Shown piece by piece: positions 44,372-53,015 of a stretch of DNA of 64,000 nucleotides. The position numbers and the translations under genes are program-made. The DNA comes from Bog-159 sp963738345 (GTDB taxonomy: Bacteria; Acidobacteriota; Terriglobia; Bryobacterales; Bryobacteraceae): positions 5,208,001 through 5,272,000 of the forward strand of contig CAVTWI010000002.1 of NCBI GenBank assembly GCA_963738345.1, in the 5' to 3' direction. The notes beneath the pieces are model-generated. The model was not told the DNA's origin and did no database searches. It was given only the letters and a program-made list of their open reading frames with translations. Numbering within the stretch: position 1 is the first letter of the stretch; the number at the start of each line of letters is the position of its first letter.

Positions 44372-45466
44372 ATGGCTGAAACACCCTACGAAGCCAAGTG
44401 GTGGCAGAGTGAGCAATACAGGCGCATGCTGAACCCTGACCTTCCTCCGGAACTGGTAGACCGCGCCATGGAACGAGTCTTCGATGTGCTCAACCCTGAC
44501 TGGTGTGCAGAGAATCGCAAGCACCCGGCATGCTTTTACCTTTCTGCGCGAGGATCAATGCCGTTTACATTTCTCTTCGAGCTTGGCGTTGATTTATTGC
44601 TCGCATCAGAGTGCCTTCGCCTGCCATCCGTCATTGATGATCTTCGGCAGGCATCCGCCTTCGCAAGTACGCGGACCGAATTAGGCCTCGCCGCAGCACT
44701 GACGCGATGCGGCCACCGGGTGGAATTTCGACCGCCTCTTCCTAATGGAAAATGCGCCGATCTCGCCGTAGCAGACCAAGATCAAACAGTATTCATTGAA
44801 ATCAAACAGCTCTCGCAGTCGGAAGCTCAGGTGTCGTTCCAGCGACTCTGCTTGGCGCTGGTTCGCGCGCTTACCGAACTTCAGCGGAGGGAACCTTGGT
44901 CTACCTGCGCAGGTTTTGGATACGAAATCGACATCACGAGCAAAACCGTGGGCCTACTCGGGGCGAACCCGCGGGCCGACGAGGCGACGATTGCCGCGGT
45001 CGTCGATTCGGTGCGTGCTGAACTCACGAGCCGGTTCGCTAACGCTAAACCGCCTTTTGACTTCAATGTCGGAGACTACGCCCGTCTCCGAATCGCCCTC
45101 AACGCAAAGTGCACACTGACTGGACCGCCGTTCGCTCCTGAGCTTGAGCTAAAACGAATTCTGCAAAAGCACTTCAAGAATCCGACTGATCAATTGCCTC
45201 CTCAGCATCCGGGAATTCTGGTTATTCGCACAGGCTCGGTTTTGAACGCCACTCTAACCCGAAACACCGTGCAACAGCTTCTTGCTAGGCAGGGCGATCA
45301 GGACAGTCAGATCTCCGCCGTCATTTTTCTGCCGGTTTATTCTTCCTATCCAGTGCGCCGGTCCATGTTCCGGGCTTTTGCCGTTTTCAATCCCCGCGCG
45401 CAGTTCTCTGCCCGAAACCTTGACGTGTACAAGAGCCTACGCCGAATCTTTGACATCGCAGAATGA
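44372..45466 (+). CDS. Predicted PD-(D/E)xK nuclease-like protein B
   Basis: A 364-residue protein. The N-terminal 90 residues are helical with several Trp and Tyr. A PD-(D/E)xK core is visible: Glu103 in STRTELGLAAALTRCGHRVE, Asp130 in GKCADLAVAD and Glu143-x-Lys145 in TVFIEIKQLS. The C-terminal half has IPG-like strands and ends with a strand-helix FAVFNPRAQFSARNL. It follows nuclease A by 103 bases on the same strand, and the two may form a unit. I recognise no described defence family. Confidence 0.6.
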   Translation: MAETPYEAKWWQSEQYRRMLNPDLPPELVDRAMERVFDVLNPDWCAENRKHPACFYLSARGSMPFTFLFELGVDLLLASECLRLPSVIDDLRQASAFASTRTELGLAAALTRCGHRVEFRPPLPNGKCADLAVADQDQTVFIEIKQLSQSEAQVSFQRLCLALVRALTELQRREPWSTCAGFGYEIDITSKTVGLLGANPRADEATIAAVVDSVRAELTSRFANAKPPFDFNVGDYARLRIALNAKCTLTGPPFAPELELKRILQKHFKNPTDQLPPQHPGILVIRTGSVLNATLTRNTVQQLLARQGDQDSQISAVIFLPVYSSYPVRRSMFRAFAVFNPRAQFSARNLDVYKSLRRIFDIAE

Positions 45467-45665
45467 CCGTCATGATTTGGTTGCGAGGTTCTCCACCGGG
45501 GCCTGTGCCCCAGTTTCGCCGGGGCGCCGTCGGTGGCCTAGCAACACGGGCTGCGCTGGGCGTCACCGGCGCAACCTGCGCGAAACGTAGCGCGGCGAAC
45601 GGCGGTCTCCGTCCCCCTCCAGCCCTACCCGAGACGCCACCTCGTGGCCCCAGGAACGAGGACCT

Positions 45666-45941
45666 CTACTGCCGGTTCAGGAGATTAGCAAATTGAATCC
45701 AACTCCATTCCCCAGTAGGTTTCTTGGCTTTTGCCGTAAACCACTGCACGCTACCACGCCCCATATGCAGCGTGCCCAAGAGCGCACCGCCTGTCTTGAT
45801 CTGGAACGTCAGCGTCCGGCGACTGGTCCTTCGAGTCAGATCGACATTCAACGGGAGATCGGCGAGGACTTCCGTTTCTATTGTGCCGACAGTCTTGCGA
45901 GTTTTCCATGCTTTTCGTGCGGCTGCGCTACGGTCGTTCAT
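45666..45941 (-). CDS. Small hypothetical protein (AARKAWKTRK type)
   Basis: A 91-residue protein beginning MNDRSAAARKAWKTRKTVGT, a basic helix common in small proteins of mobile elements, followed by a beta-rich half (LTFQIKTGGALLGTLHMGRG, then VQWFTAKAKKPTGEWSWIQF). The end FANLLNRQ is a short helix. There is no membrane segment. The function is unknown; DNA or RNA binding would fit the basic start. An ATG six codons upstream is possible. Confidence 0.55.
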   Translation of the reverse strand: MNDRSAAARKAWKTRKTVGTIETEVLADLPLNVDLTRRTSRRTLTFQIKTGGALLGTLHMGRGSVQWFTAKAKKPTGEWSWIQFANLLNRQ

Positions 45942-46114
45942 AACCGAAAATAATACCACGTAGCAGCTCGATCATACTCCGCGCATGTAGTCGGTGATGT
46001 CAGGCCGCCTGCAATCCTTAAAAGCAAGGGGAATGGTGAGAAAGATCTAGCGCAGCTTTGTCGAGCGTGAGATAGCTCGGCGCGCGGGAAAAGACACCAG
46101 CACTGGGCGACTGA

Positions 46115-46618
46115 CTATCCCGCCGCGGAATCCGGCGCCAGTAAGCCTTCTCGCCTCAAATAATCGCGCATCATCCTGTCACCGACCGAATTTTCTCGCT
46201 CCTGGTCGCCGGTTCGGGCTATTGACTTACCTATACGTCGCTTCGCCCATTCTCGTTTACCGTTCTCAAATGTCCGGTGTTCATCACGTCTCTGCCTCGT
46301 ATCTTCAAAACGCGGATGCCGCGGATTCCTGCCATACTCATCCATTGCAAAATGCCTTCCGTCCATGTAACCGGCCCGGATGCCCGTCGTGAAGTTCACC
46401 TTCCACAGATTGGGCAATAAAAACCAGTCGTCATCAAGTTTGGCCCAGTCCATTCTGGGGAGCTGATTTTCTGGATACAGTGCTTCTTGCGTCGCAGCCG
46501 CGATAAACTTCGTTGCGCATTGCTTGAGGACGTAGTTAATGCGGAGCACTTCAGCGTCTTCAAGTTCACGCCCAAATTGTACAGCTCTGAGATCCGCCAC
46601 TGTAGCCCCGAACGTCCG
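46115..46618 (-). pseudogene. DUF4238 gene, 3' part, cut by the IS21 element
   Basis: The frame is coding up to the insertion edge: TFGATVADLRAVQFGREL, then EVLRINYVLKQCATKFIAAA, DDDWFLLPNLWKVNFTTGIR and FAMDEYGRNPRHPRF. These are the C-terminal motifs of DUF4238 proteins. Removing the IS at 46619-49535 and one copy of the CGTCCG duplication joins this piece in frame to the 5' part: LETRENART then FGATVADL. The gene is on the minus strand, so its beginning is at 50260. It ends at a normal stop. Confidence 0.85.
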
Positions 46619-46760
46619 TGCGGATTCCGGCGAAGGAAATCGCTCATTCCGATCTGATGTCGATCAAGATTGAAGCATCGTTTCGCTGGACAGTTATATG
46701 TTGACTGATTGATCGCCTTGAGTCAAGTAAAGGTGTCCTGGCGGCGACCGGGCCGTCGCA

Positions 46761-46886
46761 GGGCCGACCAACGGGAGGCTGGACCGCGCCTCGGGCGGGG
46801 GCGTTTTTTGGTTTTCCTTTCATAGGAGGTTTTTTTGTTTTGATGTTGGCGCTCTCCAGGCTGCCGCGGGCCGACCAACGGGAGGC
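46761..46886. repeat. 19-bp direct repeats flanking a hairpin inside the IS21 end
   Basis: GGGCCGACCAACGGGAGGC occurs at 46761-46779 and again at 46868-46886. Between them lies a GC hairpin (CGCC-TCG-GGCG) followed by a run of six T, which could end istAB transcription coming from the other side. Confidence 0.5.
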
Positions 46887-46961
46887 CGGTCTCCGTCGCA
46901 CGCAGACGTTGTCTCGGCGGCGAGCATGGTTGGCGTTGGAGTGGGAGTTGAGCCTTGGCGG

Positions 46962-47717
46962 TCACTTGCCATCCTCCTCGGCCGGTTTGCGGCCGCGCTT
47001 CTTGCGGATCGATTCTCCGTCGAGGTCCATGCGGTGCGCGTTGTGCACCAGGCGGTCCATGATGCTGTCGGCAATGCTGGGATCGCCGATCTGTTCATGC
47101 CAATGCGCCACAGGCACCTGGCTGGTGAGAACCGTCGAACGGCGTTGATAGCGGTCATCGCAGATTTCCAAAAAGTCGCGCCGCTCACTGTCCTTCATCG
47201 GCGCCATGGCGAAGTCGTCGAGTACCAGCACATCGGTGCGCGCCAGTTTCGCTAGCACCGAACCAATGCTGCCATCGGCGCGGGCCACGGCCAACTCGCG
47301 GAACAGTTCCGCCATTCTTTTATGGACAGCAAAGAATCCATCGCGGCAAGCCTTATGGGCCAGTGCGCAGGCCAGCCAGCTTTTGCCGATTCCAGTCGGG
47401 CCGATTAGCAGCAGGTTCTGATGCTGCCGGACCCAATCGCTGGAGGCCAGCGTGCGCATGAGCCGGCGGTCCAAGCCGCGGGGATGCTGGTAGTCGATGT
47501 CCTCGATCAAACCACGCTCCTTGAATTTGGCCAACTGCAGCCGTCGGGTCAAAGCGCGGTTCTCCTTCCAAGTCCACTGGCAGTCCACCAGCAAGCCGAA
47601 CCGCTCTTCGAAGCTCAACTGGCTGGAATCGGCGTTCTCATATTGTTCACGGAAGGCTTGGGCCATGCCGTGCAACTTCATGGCCTGCAGTCTCTCCATC
47701 GTCGGTTGATTCAACAT
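46962..47717 (-). CDS. istB: IS21-family helper ATPase IstB
   Basis: A 251-residue AAA+ ATPase that assembles on target DNA and activates the IstA transposase. Walker A is IGPTGIGKSWLACALAHKA (residues about 104-122) and Walker B is VLVLDDFAMAPM. LTSQVPVAHWHEQIGDPSIA and the IMDRLVHNAHRMDLDG end are standard IstB motifs. The gene is intact and follows istA by 27 bases. Confidence 0.95.
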   Translation of the reverse strand: MLNQPTMERLQAMKLHGMAQAFREQYENADSSQLSFEERFGLLVDCQWTWKENRALTRRLQLAKFKERGLIEDIDYQHPRGLDRRLMRTLASSDWVRQHQNLLLIGPTGIGKSWLACALAHKACRDGFFAVHKRMAELFRELAVARADGSIGSVLAKLARTDVLVLDDFAMAPMKDSERRDFLEICDDRYQRRSTVLTSQVPVAHWHEQIGDPSIADSIMDRLVHNAHRMDLDGESIRKKRGRKPAEEDGK

Positions 47718-47744
47718 GTTGGTCTCCTGGTTGGGGTGATTGCT

Positions 47745-49302
47745 TTACTGCAACAACGAACTGGGCGGCGGATCGTAATACGTCGCCCCGCGAATGTTGT
47801 CGTGCTTGGGGCCCGGCTTTTCGACTTCCAGTTCGAGTTCGGTTTGCCGGTCGAGCGAGCGCTTTAGAATCGATTTCAGGCTCTGGTAGGAATGCGCGTG
47901 CAGCAGCAGGGCGCGTTGGCTGGCCGCCTCCAGGCGTACCGCGGTATAAGTCTTGGCCAAGCCCATGATGCCCAGGCAAGCGCGGTACCCCATCTCCGGA
48001 TGCGGCTTGCTCTCCAGGATGATCCGCACCAGTTCCGCGGTCGCCGGGCCTACGTTCGCCGCCCAGTGGATCAGCCGCGACGGCGTCCACTCCAAGTGGG
48101 CTTGATGGCTCTTGGGACGATGGTCGTGAAGCGTGGTCGCCGCATGCGGCACCAGCCCGCGGCGATGGGAGGCGACGCGCACGCCATGATAGAAGATCTC
48201 CACAGTGGCCGCCGTGTAGCGCGCTTCCAGTTCCTCGCCTACCAGCTGATACGGAACGCTGTAATAATGCCGCTCGATCTCGACGTGATAGTCGATGTTC
48301 GGACGGACCTTCTTCCACTGAGCCAGGATGTAGCGTTCCACGGGCAAGGGCCGCAAGGCGGGCTGGTCCAGTTGTTCGAACAGGCTGGCTCGGCAGGCAT
48401 CCCGGCGTTTGCGGAAAGGCCGTCTGGTTCAATCGATCCAGCAACGGCGCGATGGCTTCGTTGAGGTCTGCCAGAGCGAAGAACTTGGTGTGACGCAGCG
48501 CCGCTACAATCCAGCGCTGGGCTATTTGCACGCCGGCCTCGACCTTCGCCTTATCTCTGGGCTTGTAGGGACGCGCCGGAAGAACGGCCAACCCATAGTG
48601 TTCGGCCATCTCGCGATAGGTTGGATTTAAATCCGGCTCGTAGCGGCAGGGATGCTTCACCCCAGTCTTGACGTTGTCCGGGATGACGGCTTCGGGTACG
48701 CCACCCAGGAACTCCAGGGCGCGCACGTGGGAGCCAATCCAGCAGGACAGTTCCTGGCTTTGGGTGGCTTCGGCAAACGTGTAGTTGCTCGCGCCGAGAA
48801 CGGCAACGAAGATCGCAGCCTGGTAAACGACCTCGCCAGTCTGCCGGTCGTGCATCGGGATTTTGGCGCCGGCATAGTCCACAAACATCTTTTCGCCCGC
48901 GCGGTGGTCGTGCCGCAAGACCACATCGAGCCTACGCGCCCAGCCGTGATACAACTCGCAGAACCGGCTGTAGCTGTACCCGTCCGCCGCATTCCCTTCG
49001 CGATACTCCTCCCACAGCAGTTGCAGGGTGAGGTTGCGGTGGGTTTGCAGTTGTTTGCGGATGGCGGGGAAGTCCGGCAGGGCGGCTTGGCGGGCCGGCG
49101 CGCCAGGACGAGGCTTCCTGGAAAGAGCCTCTTCTAACTGCTGCTCATTCCATTCAGCGGGCAGCGGCCAACTCACGCCAGCCTGCGCCGCAGCTTTCAG
49201 GTACTCATGGACAGTGCTTTGCGCAATCGAGCAGCTACCCGCGATCTGCCGTTGTTTGAGCCCCAGGGAATGGAGCCGGAGAACTTCCTTGAACTTCCGC
49301 AT
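47745..49302 (-). pseudogene. istA: IS21-family transposase IstA, frameshifted
   Basis: The N-terminal part has an HTH (LGLKQRQIAGSCSIAQSTVH) and the DDE core with MFVDYAGAKIPM and GVPEAVIPDNVKTGV, then AKVEAGVQIAQRWIVAAL. The frame then shifts at the AAA run 48415-48417: losing one base there would give NQTAFRKRRDACRASLFEQ and join the C-terminal part (IDYHVEIERHYYSVPYQLVG) to the stop at 47745. So one extra base disables the gene, unless it is a read error. The start at 49302 is chosen because AAGAAAGG precedes it. Confidence 0.88.
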
Positions 49303-49535
49303 ACTGAGCCTTTCTTGCGGCAATAGACTACCTCCACTTCCAGTGAAGGGCTTTTGCCGCGCCATTTGCCCAGCGCGTTTAAGGTTTCTTAATAAAACCG
49401 TTACGACATGTCGATCACCATTCCGAAGCGGTCGCGATTTGTGATCGGCATCGCGTCGGAATCGTGATCGGCATCAGTTCGTAATCTTGATCGACATCAT
49501 TTCGGAATCCTGATCGCCATCGTCCGGAATCCACA

Positions 49536-50260
49536 CGTCCGCGCATTCTCACGAGTTTCAAGCGGATTGTTCCACGGATTCCTTGCCAATTGAAGATGTG
49601 TGATGAACAGACAGGAATCCATGCTCAATGGGAAGATCGTGCGCGTACCGACCCTCGGGAAATCTTCGCCGCCAGGATAGGAAGCTTCACCGGGAAAGAT
49701 ACGTCGGTTGAAAAATGTGACCGGATCATCGCTGATAATGAATTTCTGGGCCGAGTTCGCACGGACGATCTCCCAAAGGCCCTCCATCCACATCGTGCCG
49801 TACCGCTCAAACAGCCCGCTCATCGCCAACAGGGTCTGAGTCTGATCCTGCACGCCCACTCGACGCTTGATCCAATCAAGCCCGCGCGGAGTTCTGAACC
49901 GCTGCGCGCCTATGTAAGCAAGAAGCGCCTGATACGCTTCATGCGCCCTTCCCGACCGACATCATAGCCATCAAAAAACGCTGCCGCCAATGCGCCCCGG
50001 TTATCCACGCGTCCGAATAGAGTCCGCTCCACAACGTCAGTAACGTGTGTGCCGAAGCGCATTGAGTAGAGATCCTCAGCGCAAAAGCAGCGCGCGGGAT
50101 GCATTAGTCTCAAGGCCCTCCTTGTGTAGCGGACAGAACCGCTAACGACCTTTTCAGGCTTCAAATCAAGATAATAGAGGGCGCTCTGACCTGATGGGAG
50201 AAAACGCTTTTGATACCAACGCGGGACGTAGTGGTGAAGATGTGACAGCGTATCCGGCAT
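49536..50260 (-). pseudogene. DUF4238 gene, 5' part, frameshifted and cut by the IS21 element
   Basis: DUF4238 proteins begin with a His-Tyr-Val-Pro motif; here LHHYVPRWYQKRFLPSG follows MPDTLS. The first frame is good to YDVGREGRM near 49950. A second frame carries HEAYQALLAYIGAQRFRTPR, KFIISDDPVTFFNRRIFPGE and NPLETRENART up to the insertion edge. One frameshift at about 49945-49960 therefore separates them. Together with 46115-46618 this makes a protein of about 408 residues. The family is of unknown function and often sits in defence islands. Confidence 0.82.
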
Positions 50261-50481
50261 TCTGACGTTGGAACGACCAGGAACCATCATTTCAAGTCCA
50301 TGCCCTGTGCGCAAGGCGCCACCCAGACTGGCCCCCAGCAGGAATCAAACGTACACCAGCGCTAACCCCGCCGCAGTACCGCCGCTTTCCCGTGGCACGG
50401 CCTGCGCCCTGATATGTAGGAGTGAATTCGATACAATATTTCTTCGGAATCCAAGAGGACGGCAAAACAAAGAGTTGCAGG

Positions 50482-51132
50482 ATGGCTGCCGCGCACGAAA
50501 GGCCGATGCCTAAACGTTCCCTCACGGTAGAATTCGGCGACATATGGCAAGATGGCCAGGCCCCTGCCGAGGCCCATGAACGCTGGGGCAACCACTGGAT
50601 GGCCTGGATGTACTGGATTTTCGTCCTTGAGGACGCAGCCAGAATGATTGGGGAGCAGTCGTTGCATCAGGAGGAGCGTAGTGGCCATGTTGTCATGCCT
50701 GCTGTCTTGTCAGTTCGGGCAATGCTCTTGGGTTATGCGATTGAATGCGCACTGAAATGCTTATGGATCAAACACGGCAACAAAATCGTCAAGGCTGGGA
50801 AGTTCGTTGGTGTACCGGGCGCCGGCGCGGGGCATGACCTTGTTCGGCTCGCGAAGATTGTCGGCTTTCCGGCCAACGCTCGGGAAGCTGACGTTCTTAT
50901 GCGTCTCGCGAAGTTTATTCGTTTCGCAGGCCGGTATCCTATCGCGAAGGTTCCCGCAGATATGGCTCCGCGAGAGGTCGCCGACATTGGACCTGTAGAC
51001 GTCGGTTTCTTCTCCAAGGCGGATTTTCGCACTTGCCTGAGCATCCTAAACAAGCTAATGACAATGATCTCGGGCAAGAAGCGGCACACATTCCAGCCGC
51101 TTGGAACCCCTCATCACTTCATGCGCAGTTGA
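50482..51132 (+). CDS. Hypothetical protein, HEPN-like helices
   Basis: A 216-residue protein, mostly helical. After HERWGNHWMAWMYWIFVLED comes VRAMLLGYAIECALKCLWIK and then GAGHDLVRLAKIVGF. A helix ending in Cys-x-x-Lys followed by a Gly-His-Asp-Leu motif is common in HEPN-like proteins, some of which are RNases of defence systems. The catalytic R-x(4-6)-H motif is not clearly present, so the call is only structural. The start is uncertain: ATG at 50482 or 50506. It is divergent from the DUF4238 gene. Confidence 0.5.
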   Translation: MAAAHERPMPKRSLTVEFGDIWQDGQAPAEAHERWGNHWMAWMYWIFVLEDAARMIGEQSLHQEERSGHVVMPAVLSVRAMLLGYAIECALKCLWIKHGNKIVKAGKFVGVPGAGAGHDLVRLAKIVGFPANAREADVLMRLAKFIRFAGRYPIAKVPADMAPREVADIGPVDVGFFSKADFRTCLSILNKLMTMISGKKRHTFQPLGTPHHFMRS

Positions 51133-51174
51133 GTACAGTCTTCGCGCGAATGCATTCGGCCCAGCAGGTCGATT

Positions 51175-51525
51175 CTACGATCCCAGCGGCAGGAATATTT
51201 CTGGAAACTTTGGCCGGATCAGTTCGATCAACCTTTCGAACTGCCCTTCGTCCAGGTACCTATCGAGGGGCTTGTTCGTGCTGGTAAACAGTTGGCGCGT
51301 TCCCAGGTGCAGCTTGCAGCCTACGAATCTCTTGCTTCCGCCAATACAGTGGGCGTGTGGGTCGGAGGGAAGCGGATCGGGATCGCTTTTGTGAACGCGC
51401 CAGACTTCCCCGGCGACTCGGTAATCCTCTTCAAGATGCAGCAGTCCCTCAGCGGTGGTCCAAAGGCAAACGCCGCACGAGACCGCGATAAAGTCTTCCG
51501 ATCTTTCTACAACACCGCTGTCCAC
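51175..51525 (-). CDS. Hypothetical protein (PHAHCIGGSKRFVG type)
   Basis: A 116-residue protein starting at GTG: VDSGVVERSEDFIAVSCGVC, then VWRVHKSDPDPLPSDPHAHC, IGGSKRFVGCKLHLGTRQLF and ERLIELIRPKFPEIFLPLG. Several His and Cys residues could bind metal. I recall similar small proteins in soil bacteria but know no function. TATAAT lies 7 bases before the GTG (51538-51533), which would put the transcript start at or close to the start codon, so translation may be leaderless. Confidence 0.5.
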   Translation of the reverse strand: MDSGVVERSEDFIAVSCGVCLWTTAEGLLHLEEDYRVAGEVWRVHKSDPDPLPSDPHAHCIGGSKRFVGCKLHLGTRQLFTSTNKPLDRYLDEGQFERLIELIRPKFPEIFLPLGS

Positions 51526-51630
51526 TCGCTCGATTATAGCCCGCACCGGCGGTGCGGGAATCCGAGATGATGACCGCCGCCATGCCCTATGGCAACTACA
51601 CAGGAACCTCCTGCCACGTTGATTTGGCAA

Positions 51631-52125
51631 ACCATCGGCGCGCTATGCAATCGTTCACTTGAATCGGCCACAAGTGATCTTCGCCTGTCCTGGGGTGGTT
51701 ACGACGGACCGGAATGTTCATTCCCAGCACTGCTGCTGCCGTGACTTTGGCCGGAAGAAATTCAGCGACCGCCTGCGTGCCAGAAATGGCGTACTTCGCA
51801 CATATTTGGCCCACGTCGCGTTCTGGCGCTGCCCCACGTCTTATCGAACGGGACTGATGTTCTAGTGCAACGTGGCGCTCCTGTCCGCGAACTTGCGCGC
51901 ACATCGGGTCGCACAGCCCATCCAGCCACGCTGGGCTCCGTAGCGGTTTTCTGCGCCGGTGGCCACATTGGTCGCGGTGGGCGCCACCGGCGCAACGTGG
52001 GCGAACGTGGTGCCACGGGTGGCGGCTTTCCCGCGCGGCGGGCCCAGACGCCGGTGAATGTTGTCGGCCAAAACATCGAGGCAGTAGAATGTTTGTAGCC
52101 GAGCGACCGGCGGGAACCGTATCGG
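51631..52125. other. Gene-free interval with a GC-rich segment
   Basis: No convincing gene is seen on either strand; the open frames are Arg/Pro-rich. At 51978-52005 TGGGCGCCACCGGCGCAAC and its continuation match 45557-45584 at 25 of 28 bases. The segment is one of the recurrent GC-rich pieces of the island. Confidence 0.45.
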
Positions 52126-52428
52126 ATGCCAACGCCCACTTTAAAGAGAAGATTGCACCGACTGGAAGCCATCGGCCAGCGTGAGAGTGAACTCGCGCCA
52201 GAGCGTTGCCGCTTCATTACGCGCGCGGCCATTCATCATCTATCGACAGACGAACTGCGGTCTGCGCTTGGTGCCGGCGCAGCCCTCCAAGAAGGCCGAG
52301 AACCGACAAGTCAGGAATTGGCCGCTGCGAGCGCACTTAAGACTGCTACGGAGTTCGAATGCCGGCGTGCCGGAATAACCCTTGCGCAGTTCAACCGAGA
52401 TCTCGCCGAAACTACCCCAGCCAGTTGA
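52126..52428 (+). CDS. Small hypothetical protein (KRRLHRLEA type)
   Basis: A 100-residue, mostly helical protein, MPTPTLKRRLHRLEAIGQRE then RCRFITRAAIHHLSTDELRS and ATEFECRRAGITLAQFNRDL. It is charged and has no membrane segment. Its N-terminal K-R-x-x-x-LEA helix is like that of the next gene (KRVRALEARF), so both may belong to one small helical family. Function unknown. Confidence 0.5.
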   Translation: MPTPTLKRRLHRLEAIGQRESELAPERCRFITRAAIHHLSTDELRSALGAGAALQEGREPTSQELAAASALKTATEFECRRAGITLAQFNRDLAETTPAS

Positions 52429-52497
52429 TGTGTCGAGAACAGTTGGTCCAAAGCCAATACCCTTCAGAATCAATCTTCGGTAGAATTGTTGTGAACG

Positions 52498-52797
52498 ATG
52501 AAATTTGAAAAGCGCGTTCGGGCGCTTGAAGCCAGATTCCTTGCGGACCCAGTGATCCTTTACTTCGCCGATGGCAGCACGCGGGAGATTTGCGGCCGGG
52601 CCGACTATCTGCTGAAGCTGTTCTGTGCCGCATGCTACGGAGGGGAACTCAGTCCCAGGCAGGCTGCGGAACTCGATCTGATCCGCGACTCCGTGGGCGA
52701 GGGAGGGGCGAGTTGCGCCCGCATGACCGAAATCATTCGGTGTTTTTTGCTTGGACCGGCCGAAGAACCCACCGGCGTCACGCCGGTCCGTTCATAG
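52498..52797 (+). CDS. Small hypothetical protein (KRVRALEARF type)
   Basis: A 99-residue protein, MKFEKRVRALEARFLADPVI then LYFADGSTREICGRADYLLK. The middle segment of strands plus helix looks like a small DNA- or protein-binding domain. RDSVGEGGASCARMTEIIRC ends it. It follows the previous gene by 69 bases. Function unknown. Confidence 0.5.
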   Translation: MKFEKRVRALEARFLADPVILYFADGSTREICGRADYLLKLFCAACYGGELSPRQAAELDLIRDSVGEGGASCARMTEIIRCFLLGPAEEPTGVTPVRS

Positions 52798-53015
52798 CCA
52801 AGATTGAGGCAGCCCGGCGGGGTGTTGACGCAGACAGATCGAACTTGCGGATATTGGCGAGGCCACCCCGGTTGGCAAACACCATCGGGCTTGGTTGTTG
52901 GTGTCCCCGACCCAACAACGCTTAGCGGCGGCACGCCAATGGTGGCAACATTGTTCGCGACCGGCGCCGGCAAGCGCAACGTTGGCCGAACTTTGCGCGA
53001 CGAGGGTACTTCTAT

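Larger units (their letters stand above)
46613..49541 (-). mobile_element. Complete IS21-family insertion sequence with 6-bp target duplication
   Basis: The element is 46619-49535 (2917 bp), bounded by TG...CA ends. TGCGGATTCCGGCG at the low end matches TGTGGATTCCGGACG at the high end on the other strand. Direct repeats CGTCCG lie at 46613-46618 and 49536-49541. Multiple terminal repeats, typical of IS21, are present: about five copies of TGATCGGCATC-like units at 49408-49530 and an inverted copy at 46645-46671 (24 of 27 bases alike to 49483-49509). It carries istA (frameshifted) and istB. Confidence 0.92.

Noticed and set aside
48400..48430. Programmed frameshift producing istA
   Set aside because: IS21 elements express istA as one frame; there is no slippery heptamer with a stem-loop, so a mutation or read error is likelier.
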